A DNA stretch of 6,305 nucleotides from JALHUF01 sp050014795 (lineage in GTDB: Bacteria > Acidobacteriota > Terriglobia > UBA7540). The notes under the pieces were generated by a model. It saw only the letters and a program-made list of their open reading frames with translations, searched no databases and was not told the DNA's origin. The translations under genes and the position numbers were made by a program. Below, in pieces: positions 1 through 6,299 of the stretch; position 1 is the first letter of the stretch; every line of letters begins with the position of its first letter. The stretch is from assembly GCA_050014795.1 (NCBI GenBank), contig JBEKCQ010000181.1, positions 1 to 6,305 of the forward strand. Reading direction: 5' to 3'.

Positions 1-18
1 TCCCTGGCCGGCAATTCC

Positions 19-648
19 ATGGCGGAAATCCTCAAGATCGATCCAGCCCGGCTGGAGTTCATTCTGGACTACTCGACGCGGATGATCCTGGCTGGCAAAG
101 TTGTGGCAGTTCCCACCGACACTTTGTATGGTCTGGCGGCTGACCCGTTCAATCTGGCAGCGGTGAGCGAGGTGAATCGCATCAAACGCCGCATGGCCGA
201 GCGGCCGCTGCCGCTGCTGGTAGCCTCAGTGGATCAGGCGGCAGATTCGGCCCATGATCCACCTCGCCTCTTTTTCCAACTCGCGGAGAAATTCTGGCCG
301 GGGCCGCTGACCATTGTAGTGACCGCCTCGCGACAGCTTCCCCTGAAGGTCACCGGGAACACGGGCAAGGTGGGGCTCCGTTGGCCCAAAGCCCCGGTGG
401 TAGTGGCACTCATCGCCGCGTGCGGTCGTCCCCTCATCGGCACGAGCGCAAACCTGACCGAACAACCACCCTGCACCTCAGCCGACGAAGTGAATCGGCA
501 AATCGGCAACGTTGTTCCGCTCATCCTCGATGGCGGGCCCACCCCCGCCCATGTTCCCTCGACGGTGGTGGAACTTGCCGGAGAGCAGGCGCGCATCATC
601 CGGCCTGGGGGCGTCCCTGAGTCTGAATTGAAGGAGTTCCTCGCCTGA
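19..648 (+). CDS. tsaC: Threonylcarbamoyl-AMP synthase, TsaC/YrdC type
   Basis: This cytoplasmic enzyme is expected to make threonylcarbamoyl-AMP from threonine, bicarbonate and ATP, the first step of the t6A37 modification of ANN-decoding tRNAs; TsaD with its partners then transfers the group. The 209-residue protein is a single YrdC domain without the C-terminal Sua5 domain. Visible family motifs are PTDTLYGLAADP (32-43), the basic KRR with the following RPLPLLV (56-68), WPGPLTIVV (93-101), VGLRWP (118-123), GTSAN (141-145), DGG (171-173) and PSTVVE (180-185), ending in IIRPGGV. All core blocks are intact and in order. ATG 19 is a natural family N-terminus, but no Shine-Dalgarno precedes it and the frame stays open to the window edge, so a start further upstream is not excluded. 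Its TGA overlaps the probable start of the next gene. The family call is firm; the tRNA role follows from the family. Confidence 0.93.
   Translation: MAEILKIDPARLEFILDYSTRMILAGKVVAVPTDTLYGLAADPFNLAAVSEVNRIKRRMAERPLPLLVASVDQAADSAHDPPRLFFQLAEKFWPGPLTIVVTASRQLPLKVTGNTGKVGLRWPKAPVVVALIAACGRPLIGTSANLTEQPPCTSADEVNRQIGNVVPLILDGGPTPAHVPSTVVELAGEQARIIRPGGVPESELKEFLA
631..636 (+). promoter_or_regulatory. Ribosome binding site deciding a CTG start
   Basis: AAGGAG lies inside the last codons of tsaC, eight bases before CTG 645. It is the only strong Shine-Dalgarno near the start of the downstream membrane-anchored gene. GTG 705 has only a GGAG that abuts the codon, with no usable spacing. This supports start at 645 and translational coupling to tsaC. 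Confidence 0.6.
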
Positions 649-1253
649 CCTTCCCGCGGCTTCGTTACTGGCTTCTCCTCGGACTCCTGCTGCTCCTGGT
701 CGGAGTGGCACTGGCGGAGCGTTCCCTTTATCACGCCGTTCGTCAGCAGGCAGCGCGCGATGAAGCGCGGCCCGCGGATGCCATCGTGGTTTTCGGAGCG
801 GCGCAATACAACGGCGCGCCCTCACCGGTCTATAAGGCCCGCCTCGACCACGCCTTTGACCTCGAAGAACGCGGCTTGGCGCCCCTGGTCATTACTACCG
901 GAGGCAGCGGCGGCGACCCGCATTTCACCGAAGGGGGTGTGGGTCGGGACTACTTGATCCAGCGGGGCGTGGCGGCCGAGAAAATTCTGGCGGAGACCCG
1001 GAGCGAAACAACCTACCAAAATGTGCAGGCCATTGCCCGGCTCTTGCAGAAGCGGGGAGCGAGAAGCCTCATTGCCGTCAGCGACGGGTTTCACCTGTAT
1101 CGAATCAAGTTGATGTGTGCGTCCGAAGGTCTCACCGCCTATGCCTCACCCGCTCCGGACAGCCCCATCGAAGCCGATCCCTTCACGCGCACCCTCCATT
1201 CCTGGCGCGAGGCGTTCATCTCCAGCCTGTGGTATGTGGGCTTTCGCGGGTAG
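645..1253 (+). CDS. YdcF/SanA/ElyC-family (DUF218) membrane-anchored protein
   Basis: Read from CTG 645 this is a 202-residue protein: a short basic N-terminus (R5, R7), one hydrophobic helix rich in Leu (about residues 8-24), then a DUF218 domain, presumably outside the cytoplasmic membrane. Family blocks are DAIVVFGAAQ (45-54), PSPVYKARLDHA (59-70), VITTGG (82-87), the SETTYQN segment (120-126) matching the usual Glu/Ser/Thr/Asn motif, and SDGFHLYR (146-153) with the conserved His and Arg. SanA and ElyC are linked to envelope barrier function and envelope-carrier metabolism in enterobacteria, but the reaction is unknown for most members, so I give no specific function. Start choice: GTG 705 would begin within the helix and remove most of it; CTG 645 forms CTGA with the tsaC stop and follows AAGGAG at good spacing. 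The pairing with tsaC looks like one transcript; a shared job is not evident. Confidence 0.85.
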   Translation: MTFPRLRYWLLLGLLLLLVGVALAERSLYHAVRQQAARDEARPADAIVVFGAAQYNGAPSPVYKARLDHAFDLEERGLAPLVITTGGSGGDPHFTEGGVGRDYLIQRGVAAEKILAETRSETTYQNVQAIARLLQKRGARSLIAVSDGFHLYRIKLMCASEGLTAYASPAPDSPIEADPFTRTLHSWREAFISSLWYVGFRG

Positions 1254-1261
1254 GCGTGGCC

Positions 1262-1307
1262 CTCCCGCTTGGGCTTAGGAAGGTGGGAGCACCATGAAGG
1301 CGCTCCC
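1262..1307. terminator. Overlapping inverted repeats between converging genes, possible bidirectional terminator
   Basis: The 54-base gap between the two converging genes contains two alternative hairpins. One pairs 1262-1270 with 1281-1289 (nine pairs, two of them G-T, ten-base loop). The other pairs GGGAGC 1285-1290 with GCTCCC 1302-1307 (six perfect pairs, directly next to the anmK TAA). They share 1285-1289 and so exclude each other. Neither is followed by a T-run on either strand, so this is not a canonical intrinsic terminator. Location favours a 3'-end role; the sequence alone does not prove it. Confidence 0.3.
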
Positions 1308-2489
1308 TTACGGCCGCAGGAACTTGCCCAGGATGACGGCGCGGCGGGCGCCGGTGACGCTGGGGAGGTTGCCGGGAAGGCCGTGCATAGTGCGGTCGGC
1401 GAGGATCGCGAAGGCGATGGCTTCTTTCGCGTCAACCGGAAGGCCGTAGCGGTCGGAGAGTTCGACTTTCAGTCGAGGGAGAAGCTCGCGGAGGCGCTTC
1501 ATCAGGAACTTGTTGTGCGCACCGCCACCAGAGACAATCAGGCGGTGGACCTTCACACGGGAGAAGACATGACGTTCGAGCGCCTGCGCAACGGTTTGCG
1601 CTGTCAGTTCGGTAGCAGTGCGGACAGCATCCTCAAAGCGCACGCGTCGGCGGGTGAGGAAGTGCTTTTCCACGAATCCTTGGCCGAATTGCTCCCGGCC
1701 GGCGCTTTTGGGAGGCTGGCGCTGGAAGAAAGGGTCAGCGAGCGCAGCGGCAAGGATGACTTCATCAATTTTCCCCCGCCCTGCCACACGCCCACCGGCG
1801 TCGTAAGATTTCCGCGCTTTGGTGAAGTGCCGCATCAGCGCATCGATCACCATGTTTCCAGGCCCGGTGTCAAAGCCGAACACGTTATCCGGCTTGGCAT
1901 GTGCCGGGATCACCGTGACGTTTGCTATGCCGCCGATGTTGAGTGCCACGCGGCCTTCGCGCTCATCGCCGAGCAGCAGGTAGTCCACCATCGGCACCAG
2001 CGGCGCGCCCTGGCCGCCTGCGGCCATATCGGCAGTGCGAAAATCCGCCACCACCGGCACACCGGTCTTCTCGGCGATGACGGCGGGTTCCGCGATCTGG
2101 CGGGTACTCGCGATGCGCCGCCCCGACTCAAGCGTTCGGGTGCCCTGATGGTAGACCGTTTGCCCGTGGGATCCGATCACCGCCAGGCGCTGCGGGGAGA
2201 TGCGGCTGCGACGGCAAGCCTTGAGCACCGCCTCCGCAAACAGTTCGCCGAGCAGGAAGTTGAGCTGGCTAAGCTCGCCAGCGCTCGTCGGCTGGCCCCC
2301 GGCAACGCGAAGGACCCGCTCGCGAACTGCCCGCGGATAGGGGCTTGACACGAAGGCCAGGAGCCGAACGCGCAACCTCTCAGCCGGCTCACGCAACTCA
2401 ACGAGCGCTGCGTCCACGCCGTCCATGGACGTCCCGGACATGAGACCCACGGCCAGGCGTGGTTTTTCCTTCTGGGGATTACGCTTCAA
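1308..2489 (-). CDS. anmK: Anhydro-N-acetylmuramic acid kinase
   Basis: AnmK opens the 1,6-anhydro ring of anhydro-MurNAc and phosphorylates it with ATP, giving MurNAc-6-phosphate in cytoplasmic peptidoglycan recycling. From TTG 2489 the protein has 393 residues, close to the family's usual length of about 370-390. It belongs to the ASKHA (actin/sugar-kinase) fold. Motifs in order: GLMSGTSMDGVD (15-26, phosphate-binding loop), GSHGQTVYH (106-114), DFRTAD (149-154), GGQGAPLVP (158-166), NIGGIAN (184-190), FDTGPGN (206-212, with the Asp I take to be the catalytic base), PKSAGRE (260-266), VSGGGAHN (319-326) and LPGNLPSVTGA (371-381). No key block is missing. The frame also opens at TTG 2549, which adds 20 residues unlike the family and would overlap the upstream gene by 71 bases; TTG 2489 has GGAGG five bases upstream and overlaps by 11. 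Last gene of the mutS-GH3-anmK block. Confidence 0.95.
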   Translation of the reverse strand: MKRNPQKEKPRLAVGLMSGTSMDGVDAALVELREPAERLRVRLLAFVSSPYPRAVRERVLRVAGGQPTSAGELSQLNFLLGELFAEAVLKACRRSRISPQRLAVIGSHGQTVYHQGTRTLESGRRIASTRQIAEPAVIAEKTGVPVVADFRTADMAAGGQGAPLVPMVDYLLLGDEREGRVALNIGGIANVTVIPAHAKPDNVFGFDTGPGNMVIDALMRHFTKARKSYDAGGRVAGRGKIDEVILAAALADPFFQRQPPKSAGREQFGQGFVEKHFLTRRRVRFEDAVRTATELTAQTVAQALERHVFSRVKVHRLIVSGGGAHNKFLMKRLRELLPRLKVELSDRYGLPVDAKEAIAFAILADRTMHGLPGNLPSVTGARRAVILGKFLRP

Positions 2490-3585
2490 TGTCGCCTCCG
2501 CTGCTGACCCGCTGGCCAAATTCTTCGAACTCGCACGCCAGGCGATCAAAGCTCCGCGCTGAGACCTTCCCGCTCGGGCGCCTTAAGCCGTTCTTGACCG
2601 TTCGAATGCGTCGCAAGGCCTCTTCGACGCGTTCTTGAGTCAATGAGCCAGCCTCGAGTTCTTTCTGCATCGCAGGGAAGACAGTCTCTGCGATCTCAGG
2701 GCCCCAACTCACGACCTGCAAATCACAACCAGCCCTGATTGAATTGAGAATCACACTAAGGTTTAGGGTAGCTCCCTGCCGCCTCAAACGCTCCGGGGAC
2801 ATTTCGAACGGAAGCTCCAGCGTATCGGCGACGGCCAAGCCGCGATATCCGAGCTTGACGCGAAGCAAATCATGGACGACTTTCGATGACACGGCCGCCG
2901 GCTGGACGACATCGAAGTCGTACGCCTTGTAGGAAACGTTGCTCAGCTTGACCAAACGCAGAGCAGGCAGCAACTCTCGAAACGGCAACAAATCCTCACG
3001 CCACAGCGCGGCCATGGTTTTTCCCACCACGGGCAACCCATTTTCGTTGTACTCCGGCATGCCTCGCCCCGGGAAGTGTTTCCCGCACGCGAGCACGTCG
3101 TGTTGGCGCAGACCCTCGATGAAAGCTTTGCCGCATGCCGCGACGTGCTTTGCATCCGGCCCGAAGGTCTGCGCGTCCCGGGCGGGCTTGACGTCGGGAT
3201 TCGAGAGATCCAATCGCGGAGCGAAATTCAGATTAAGGCCCAGCAATTTCAGTGCGCTCCCAATCAACTCGCCCGAGCGTCTGACCGAAGTCGGACCGCA
3301 ACGGGCCAGGGCGCGCGGGGCGGGCAGCGGCGGTAAGAGCGCCTGGAGCGGGTCCACACTTCCGCCTTCTTCCGCAATGGCCAGGAACGGGGGGTCGCTC
3401 AGCGTGCGCGCGATTTTGTGAAGCAACTCCGCCGTCTGGCCCGGAGCTCGGAGACTCCCAGGAAGGAGCAGGACTCCACTCGGCTGCAGCGCGCGCAGCA
3501 TTCGCTCCAGGCTGCGCGACCAGCGATCGTCGTGCAACCCGACAATGAGCAACTGGCCGAGTGCACTAGCACGCGAGACGCTCAT
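2479..3585 (-). CDS. GH3-family NagZ-like protein with a degenerate acid/base dyad
   Basis: A 368-residue GH3 TIM-barrel protein related to cytoplasmic beta-N-acetylglucosaminidase NagZ, which removes GlcNAc from GlcNAc-anhydroMurNAc recycling products. No signal peptide is seen. Family landmarks: IAEEGGSV (70-77; usual DQEGGRV), LNLNFAPRLDLSNP (117-130), AQTFG (138-142; usual xRSFG), CGKHFPGRG (167-175), and VADTLEL (252-258), matching the VxSDDLxM nucleophile segment with D254 as the likely nucleophile. In NagZ the KHFPGHG loop is followed after four residues by Asp-Ser-His, the acid/base dyad; here that position reads Asn180-Glu181-Asn182. The substrate-binding Arg of RSF is Gln139, and the Asp of DxEGG is Glu72. 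So the fold is clear but NagZ activity is doubtful; it may be inactive, altered in specificity, or rely on another acid such as Glu178 or Glu181. Its ATG overlaps the mutS stop as ATGA, and its end overlaps the anmK start, suggesting coupled translation and a recycling role. Confidence 0.85.
   Translation of the reverse strand: MSVSRASALGQLLIVGLHDDRWSRSLERMLRALQPSGVLLLPGSLRAPGQTAELLHKIARTLSDPPFLAIAEEGGSVDPLQALLPPLPAPRALARCGPTSVRRSGELIGSALKLLGLNLNFAPRLDLSNPDVKPARDAQTFGPDAKHVAACGKAFIEGLRQHDVLACGKHFPGRGMPEYNENGLPVVGKTMAALWREDLLPFRELLPALRLVKLSNVSYKAYDFDVVQPAAVSSKVVHDLLRVKLGYRGLAVADTLELPFEMSPERLRRQGATLNLSVILNSIRAGCDLQVVSWGPEIAETVFPAMQKELEAGSLTQERVEEALRRIRTVKNGLRRPSGKVSARSFDRLACEFEEFGQRVSSGGDIEA
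2495..2499 (-). promoter_or_regulatory. Ribosome binding site for the TTG start of anmK
   Basis: GGAGG on the minus strand sits five bases before TTG 2489, inside the final codons of the GH3 gene. Spacing is slightly short but usable. No comparable site precedes TTG 2549 or the intermediate TTG at 2519. Confidence 0.5.
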
Positions 3586-6227
3586 GACTTGATCTGCTTC
3601 TTTAATTCCGCGAGGAGATTGAGGGCCTCAATGGGCTTCAGGTTGTCGAGGTCGGCCTCGTCGAGGGCGCGCACGACTTCGGCGTTGAGAGGAGTGAAGA
3701 TGGTCAACTGCACCGCTTCCTGCTCAGGCGAGGCCGGGCGCGCCGCCAGCCGTTCGCTCAGCGTGTGTTCGCTCTGCTCGTGGCGCGTCAGGATTTCCCG
3801 CGCCCGCGCGATGACGCTCGCCGGGAGGCCCGCCAAACGCGCCACCTCGATGCCATAGCTCTTGTCGGCGCTGCCCGGCTCGACCTTGCGCAAGAAAACG
3901 ATGTTGGAACCCGATTCCTTGACCGAGACGTGATAGTTGCGCACGCCGGGCAGGAGGTCTGCCAGTTCGGTCAACTCGTGGTAATGCGTGGCGAAGAGGG
4001 TCCGCGCCTGGGAATGGGTTTGCAGGTGTTCCACTACGGCCCAAGCGATAGCCAGCCCGTCAAAGGTCGCCGTGCCGCGCCCGACCTCGTCCAGCAGCAC
4101 CAAGCTCCGTGGCGTCGCAGTGTTGAGGATGCTGGCGGCCTCAGTCATTTCCACCATGAAGGTGGAACGGCCCAGCGCCAGGTTATCCGAAGCGCCGATG
4201 CGGGTGAAGATGCGGTCGAAAATGGGGAGCTTGGCGCGCTCGGCGGGGACGAAGCTGCCCATCTGCCCCATCAAGGCGATCAGGGCGGCCTGACGCAGGT
4301 ACGTTGATTTTCCGCCCATGTTGGGGCCGGTGATGAGCAGGAGGCGGTCCGTCGTCAGGTTCAGAAACAGATCGTTGGGAATGAACCTTCCGGCCTGCTC
4401 CGCCTCGCACATGCGCTCGATCACCGGGTGGCGCCCTTGGACGATGAGGAATTCTCCGTCATCGGAGAGTTCCGGCCGGTGATAGTTACGCTCCACGGCC
4501 AGCCAGGCAAAACACGCCAAGACATCGAGTTCGGCCAACACCTGAGCACTGCGACGGACGCGCGCCGCCTCAGCCGCCACCTGGCGCCGGATTGCGACGA
4601 AGAGTTCTCGCTCCAGCACCTGCATTCTCTCTTGGGCGTCGAGGATCTTGGCTTCCAGATCCTTCAGTTCGGGGATGGTGAAACGCTCGGCGTTGACCAG
4701 GGTCTGCTTGCGCTCGTAGTCGGCCGGCACCAGGGACAGGTTGGGTTTGGACACTTCGATGTAGTAGCCGAAGACATTGTTGAAGCGCACCTTGAGCGAG
4801 GCGATGCGGGTGCGCTCGCGTTCGCGGGATTCGATCTGCGCGAGCAACTGCTTGCTGTTCTGGCTCAAGCCGCGCAGGGCGTCGAGTTCGGCATGGTAGC
4901 CGGGCCGGATGAGGTTGCCTTCGGTCAGCAGCACGGGCGGCTCGGGATGGATGGACCTCTCGAGGCACTCGTGCACGTCGCGCAATTCATCCAGGCTCGC
5001 GTAAAGCTCGACCAGCCGCGGCGCCTGGAGATGGCCGAGGTACTGGCGGACGAGAGGCAGATGACGCAGGGACTGCTTGAGGGCCAGCAGGTCGCGAGCG
5101 TTGGCGGTCTCCAACCGCACCTTGCTGAGCAGGCGCTCGAGATCCAGGATGTTGCCCAGCACCCTGCGTAACTCTTCCCGCGCAATGGTGTTTTGGGCCA
5201 ACTCGCGCACCGCTTCCCAGCGAGCTTCGATTTCCGAGCGCTCTATGGAAGGCCGCAGCAGCCAGCTCTTGAGGAGCCGCGCGCCCAGCGAGGTGACGCA
5301 CTGGTCCAGCGTGGCGAGCAGCGTCGAGTCCCGGGGGCCGCCGAACGCCGGCTCGAGCAGCTCCAGGTTGCGCAGGGTGGTGGGGTCGAGGACCAGAGAA
5401 TCCTGCTGCTCATAGAAGCGGATGCCGTCGAATTGGGGAAGCGAGCCGCGCTGCGTGTCGCGCACGTAGTGGAGGATGGCGCCCGCCGCCGCTACGGCCA
5501 GCGGATGATGTTCCAGCCCATACCCAGCCAGCGTCGCCACGCGGAAGTGGTCGCGCAACTGGCGCTCGCCATATTCCTCATTAAAGACCCAGTCGTCCAG
5601 GCGGGTCTCGGTCACGCCCGAGATTTGAGATTTCACCTTTGAAATTTCCAATGAAGATGCCCAGGAGGATGCCTCCGGGCGGGCAGCGCTGGGCAGGAGA
5701 AGCTCGCGCGGGCGCATGCGCTCGAGTTCCTCTTGAAACCGGGCGCGCGCCTCACTCCCCAAGAACTCCGTGGCGCGGAAATCGCCGGTCGAGAGGTCGG
5801 CGAACGCCAGCCCCATCGAACCGTCTCTTTCCACGGCCGCGGCCAGGTAGTTGTTTTCCCGCGGCTCGAGGAGCTGGGCGTCCACGGCGGTGCCGGGCGT
5901 CACCACGTGGGTGACCTCGCGCTTCACCAGCTTCTTGGCGACGCGCGGGTCCTCCATCTGGTCACAGACCGCCACGCGGAAGCCCTTGCGGATCAGCTTG
6001 GCGATGTAGCCCTCCGCGGCGTGGTAGGGAACGCCGCACATCGGGATGGCTTGACCCTTTTCCTTGTTGCGGGAGGTCAAAGTGATTTGGAGTTCCTTGG
6101 CCGCGACAATTGCGTCTTCAAAGAAGAGTTCGTAAAAATCGCCCAGCCGGAAAAACAGCAGAGCGTTGGGATGGCGCTCTTTGATGGCGCTATATTGGCG
6201 CATCAGGGGCGTGGAGAACTCGCTCAT
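3582..6227 (-). CDS. mutS: DNA mismatch repair ATPase MutS
   Basis: Full-length MutS (MutS1 type, 881 residues; E. coli has 853). It recognises mispairs and small loops, and with MutL starts strand-directed repair. The mismatch-binding domain I carries the Phe-x-Glu wedge F31-Y32-E33 in RLGDFYELF. The connector domain (about 120-265) holds an unusual AT-rich stretch near 194-204. Core and clamp follow (about 270-560, with FNNVFGYYIEVSKPN near 480). The ATPase has Walker A GPNMGGKST (634-642), Walker B LVLLDEVGRGT with D713/E714, and the ATHYHELTEL switch segment. KSYGIEVARLAGLP and VIARAREIL form the dimer helix-turn-helix near 780-810. The tail has QLTIF (840-844), a good match to the beta-clamp-binding pentapeptide, and a C-terminal helix, DLDNLKPIEALNLLAELKK. 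ATG 6227 is the only plausible start: an in-frame stop lies at 6251-6249. No Shine-Dalgarno is visible. First gene of the operon. Confidence 0.98.
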   Translation of the reverse strand: MSEFSTPLMRQYSAIKERHPNALLFFRLGDFYELFFEDAIVAAKELQITLTSRNKEKGQAIPMCGVPYHAAEGYIAKLIRKGFRVAVCDQMEDPRVAKKLVKREVTHVVTPGTAVDAQLLEPRENNYLAAAVERDGSMGLAFADLSTGDFRATEFLGSEARARFQEELERMRPRELLLPSAARPEASSWASSLEISKVKSQISGVTETRLDDWVFNEEYGERQLRDHFRVATLAGYGLEHHPLAVAAAGAILHYVRDTQRGSLPQFDGIRFYEQQDSLVLDPTTLRNLELLEPAFGGPRDSTLLATLDQCVTSLGARLLKSWLLRPSIERSEIEARWEAVRELAQNTIAREELRRVLGNILDLERLLSKVRLETANARDLLALKQSLRHLPLVRQYLGHLQAPRLVELYASLDELRDVHECLERSIHPEPPVLLTEGNLIRPGYHAELDALRGLSQNSKQLLAQIESRERERTRIASLKVRFNNVFGYYIEVSKPNLSLVPADYERKQTLVNAERFTIPELKDLEAKILDAQERMQVLERELFVAIRRQVAAEAARVRRSAQVLAELDVLACFAWLAVERNYHRPELSDDGEFLIVQGRHPVIERMCEAEQAGRFIPNDLFLNLTTDRLLLITGPNMGGKSTYLRQAALIALMGQMGSFVPAERAKLPIFDRIFTRIGASDNLALGRSTFMVEMTEAASILNTATPRSLVLLDEVGRGTATFDGLAIAWAVVEHLQTHSQARTLFATHYHELTELADLLPGVRNYHVSVKESGSNIVFLRKVEPGSADKSYGIEVARLAGLPASVIARAREILTRHEQSEHTLSERLAARPASPEQEAVQLTIFTPLNAEVVRALDEADLDNLKPIEALNLLAELKKQIKS
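5620..5648 (-). repeat. AT-rich imperfect repeat/hairpin inserted in frame in mutS
   Basis: Within GC-rich mutS, bases 5620-5655 become strongly AT-rich. On the plus strand GAGATTT occurs twice in tandem (5620-5626, 5627-5633), and 5627-5634 can pair with 5641-5648 (eight pairs, one G-T) around a six-base loop. In the MutS frame it encodes EISKVKSQISG (194-204) in the connector domain, preceded by a low-complexity Ala/Ser stretch (about 181-193). It resembles the short 'ISxxKSQIS' AT-rich repeats I recall from some Acidobacteriota and Verrucomicrobiota genomes; that link is from memory, not a search. Confidence 0.4.
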
Positions 6228-6250
6228 GGGCGTGACGGATTCGCGAAGTC

Positions 6251-6280
6251 ATTATGGTGCGAGGCCGCGGGCTTTGTAAA
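6251..6280 (-). promoter_or_regulatory. Candidate sigma70-type promoter for the mutS-GH3-anmK operon
   Basis: On the minus strand TTTACA (6280-6275; five of six bases match TTGACA) and CATAAT (6256-6251; five of six match TATAAT) are separated by 18 bases. Transcription would begin near 6244, giving a leader of about 17 bases before ATG 6227. Position, spacing and both hexamers fit a housekeeping promoter, but it is a single-sequence prediction in an unknown phylum. Confidence 0.45.
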
Positions 6281-6287
6281 GGAGCTA

Positions 6288-6299
6288 TCAGCAGTCAGC
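6288..6299. repeat. Short TCAGC direct repeat at the window edge
   Basis: TCAGC occurs at 6288-6292 and 6295-6299, a seven-base period, in the non-coding stretch upstream of mutS. The window ends here, so it could be the edge of a longer heptamer-type repeat or chance. Confidence 0.2.

Noticed and set aside
234..806. Minus-strand 190-codon open frame opposite tsaC and the YdcF start
   Set aside because: Low-complexity Arg/Ser/Pro-rich shadow of two well-supported plus-strand genes.
705..1253. GTG 705 as the start of the YdcF-family gene
   Set aside because: It starts inside the hydrophobic helix, its only GGAG abuts the codon, and upstream in-frame sequence encodes a coherent membrane anchor with a good ribosome site.
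1269..2348. Plus-strand 359-codon open frame opposite anmK
   Set aside because: It is fully antisense to a gene with every AnmK motif intact, its protein has no recognisable domain, and long antisense frames are expected in GC-rich DNA.
2939..3421. Plus-strand 160-codon open frame opposite the GH3 gene
   Set aside because: Antisense shadow without domain features; the GH3 frame explains the region fully.
4428..5171. Plus-strand 247-codon open frame opposite mutS
   Set aside because: It mirrors the MutS core and clamp codons, shows no family motif, and has no ribosome site or separate context.
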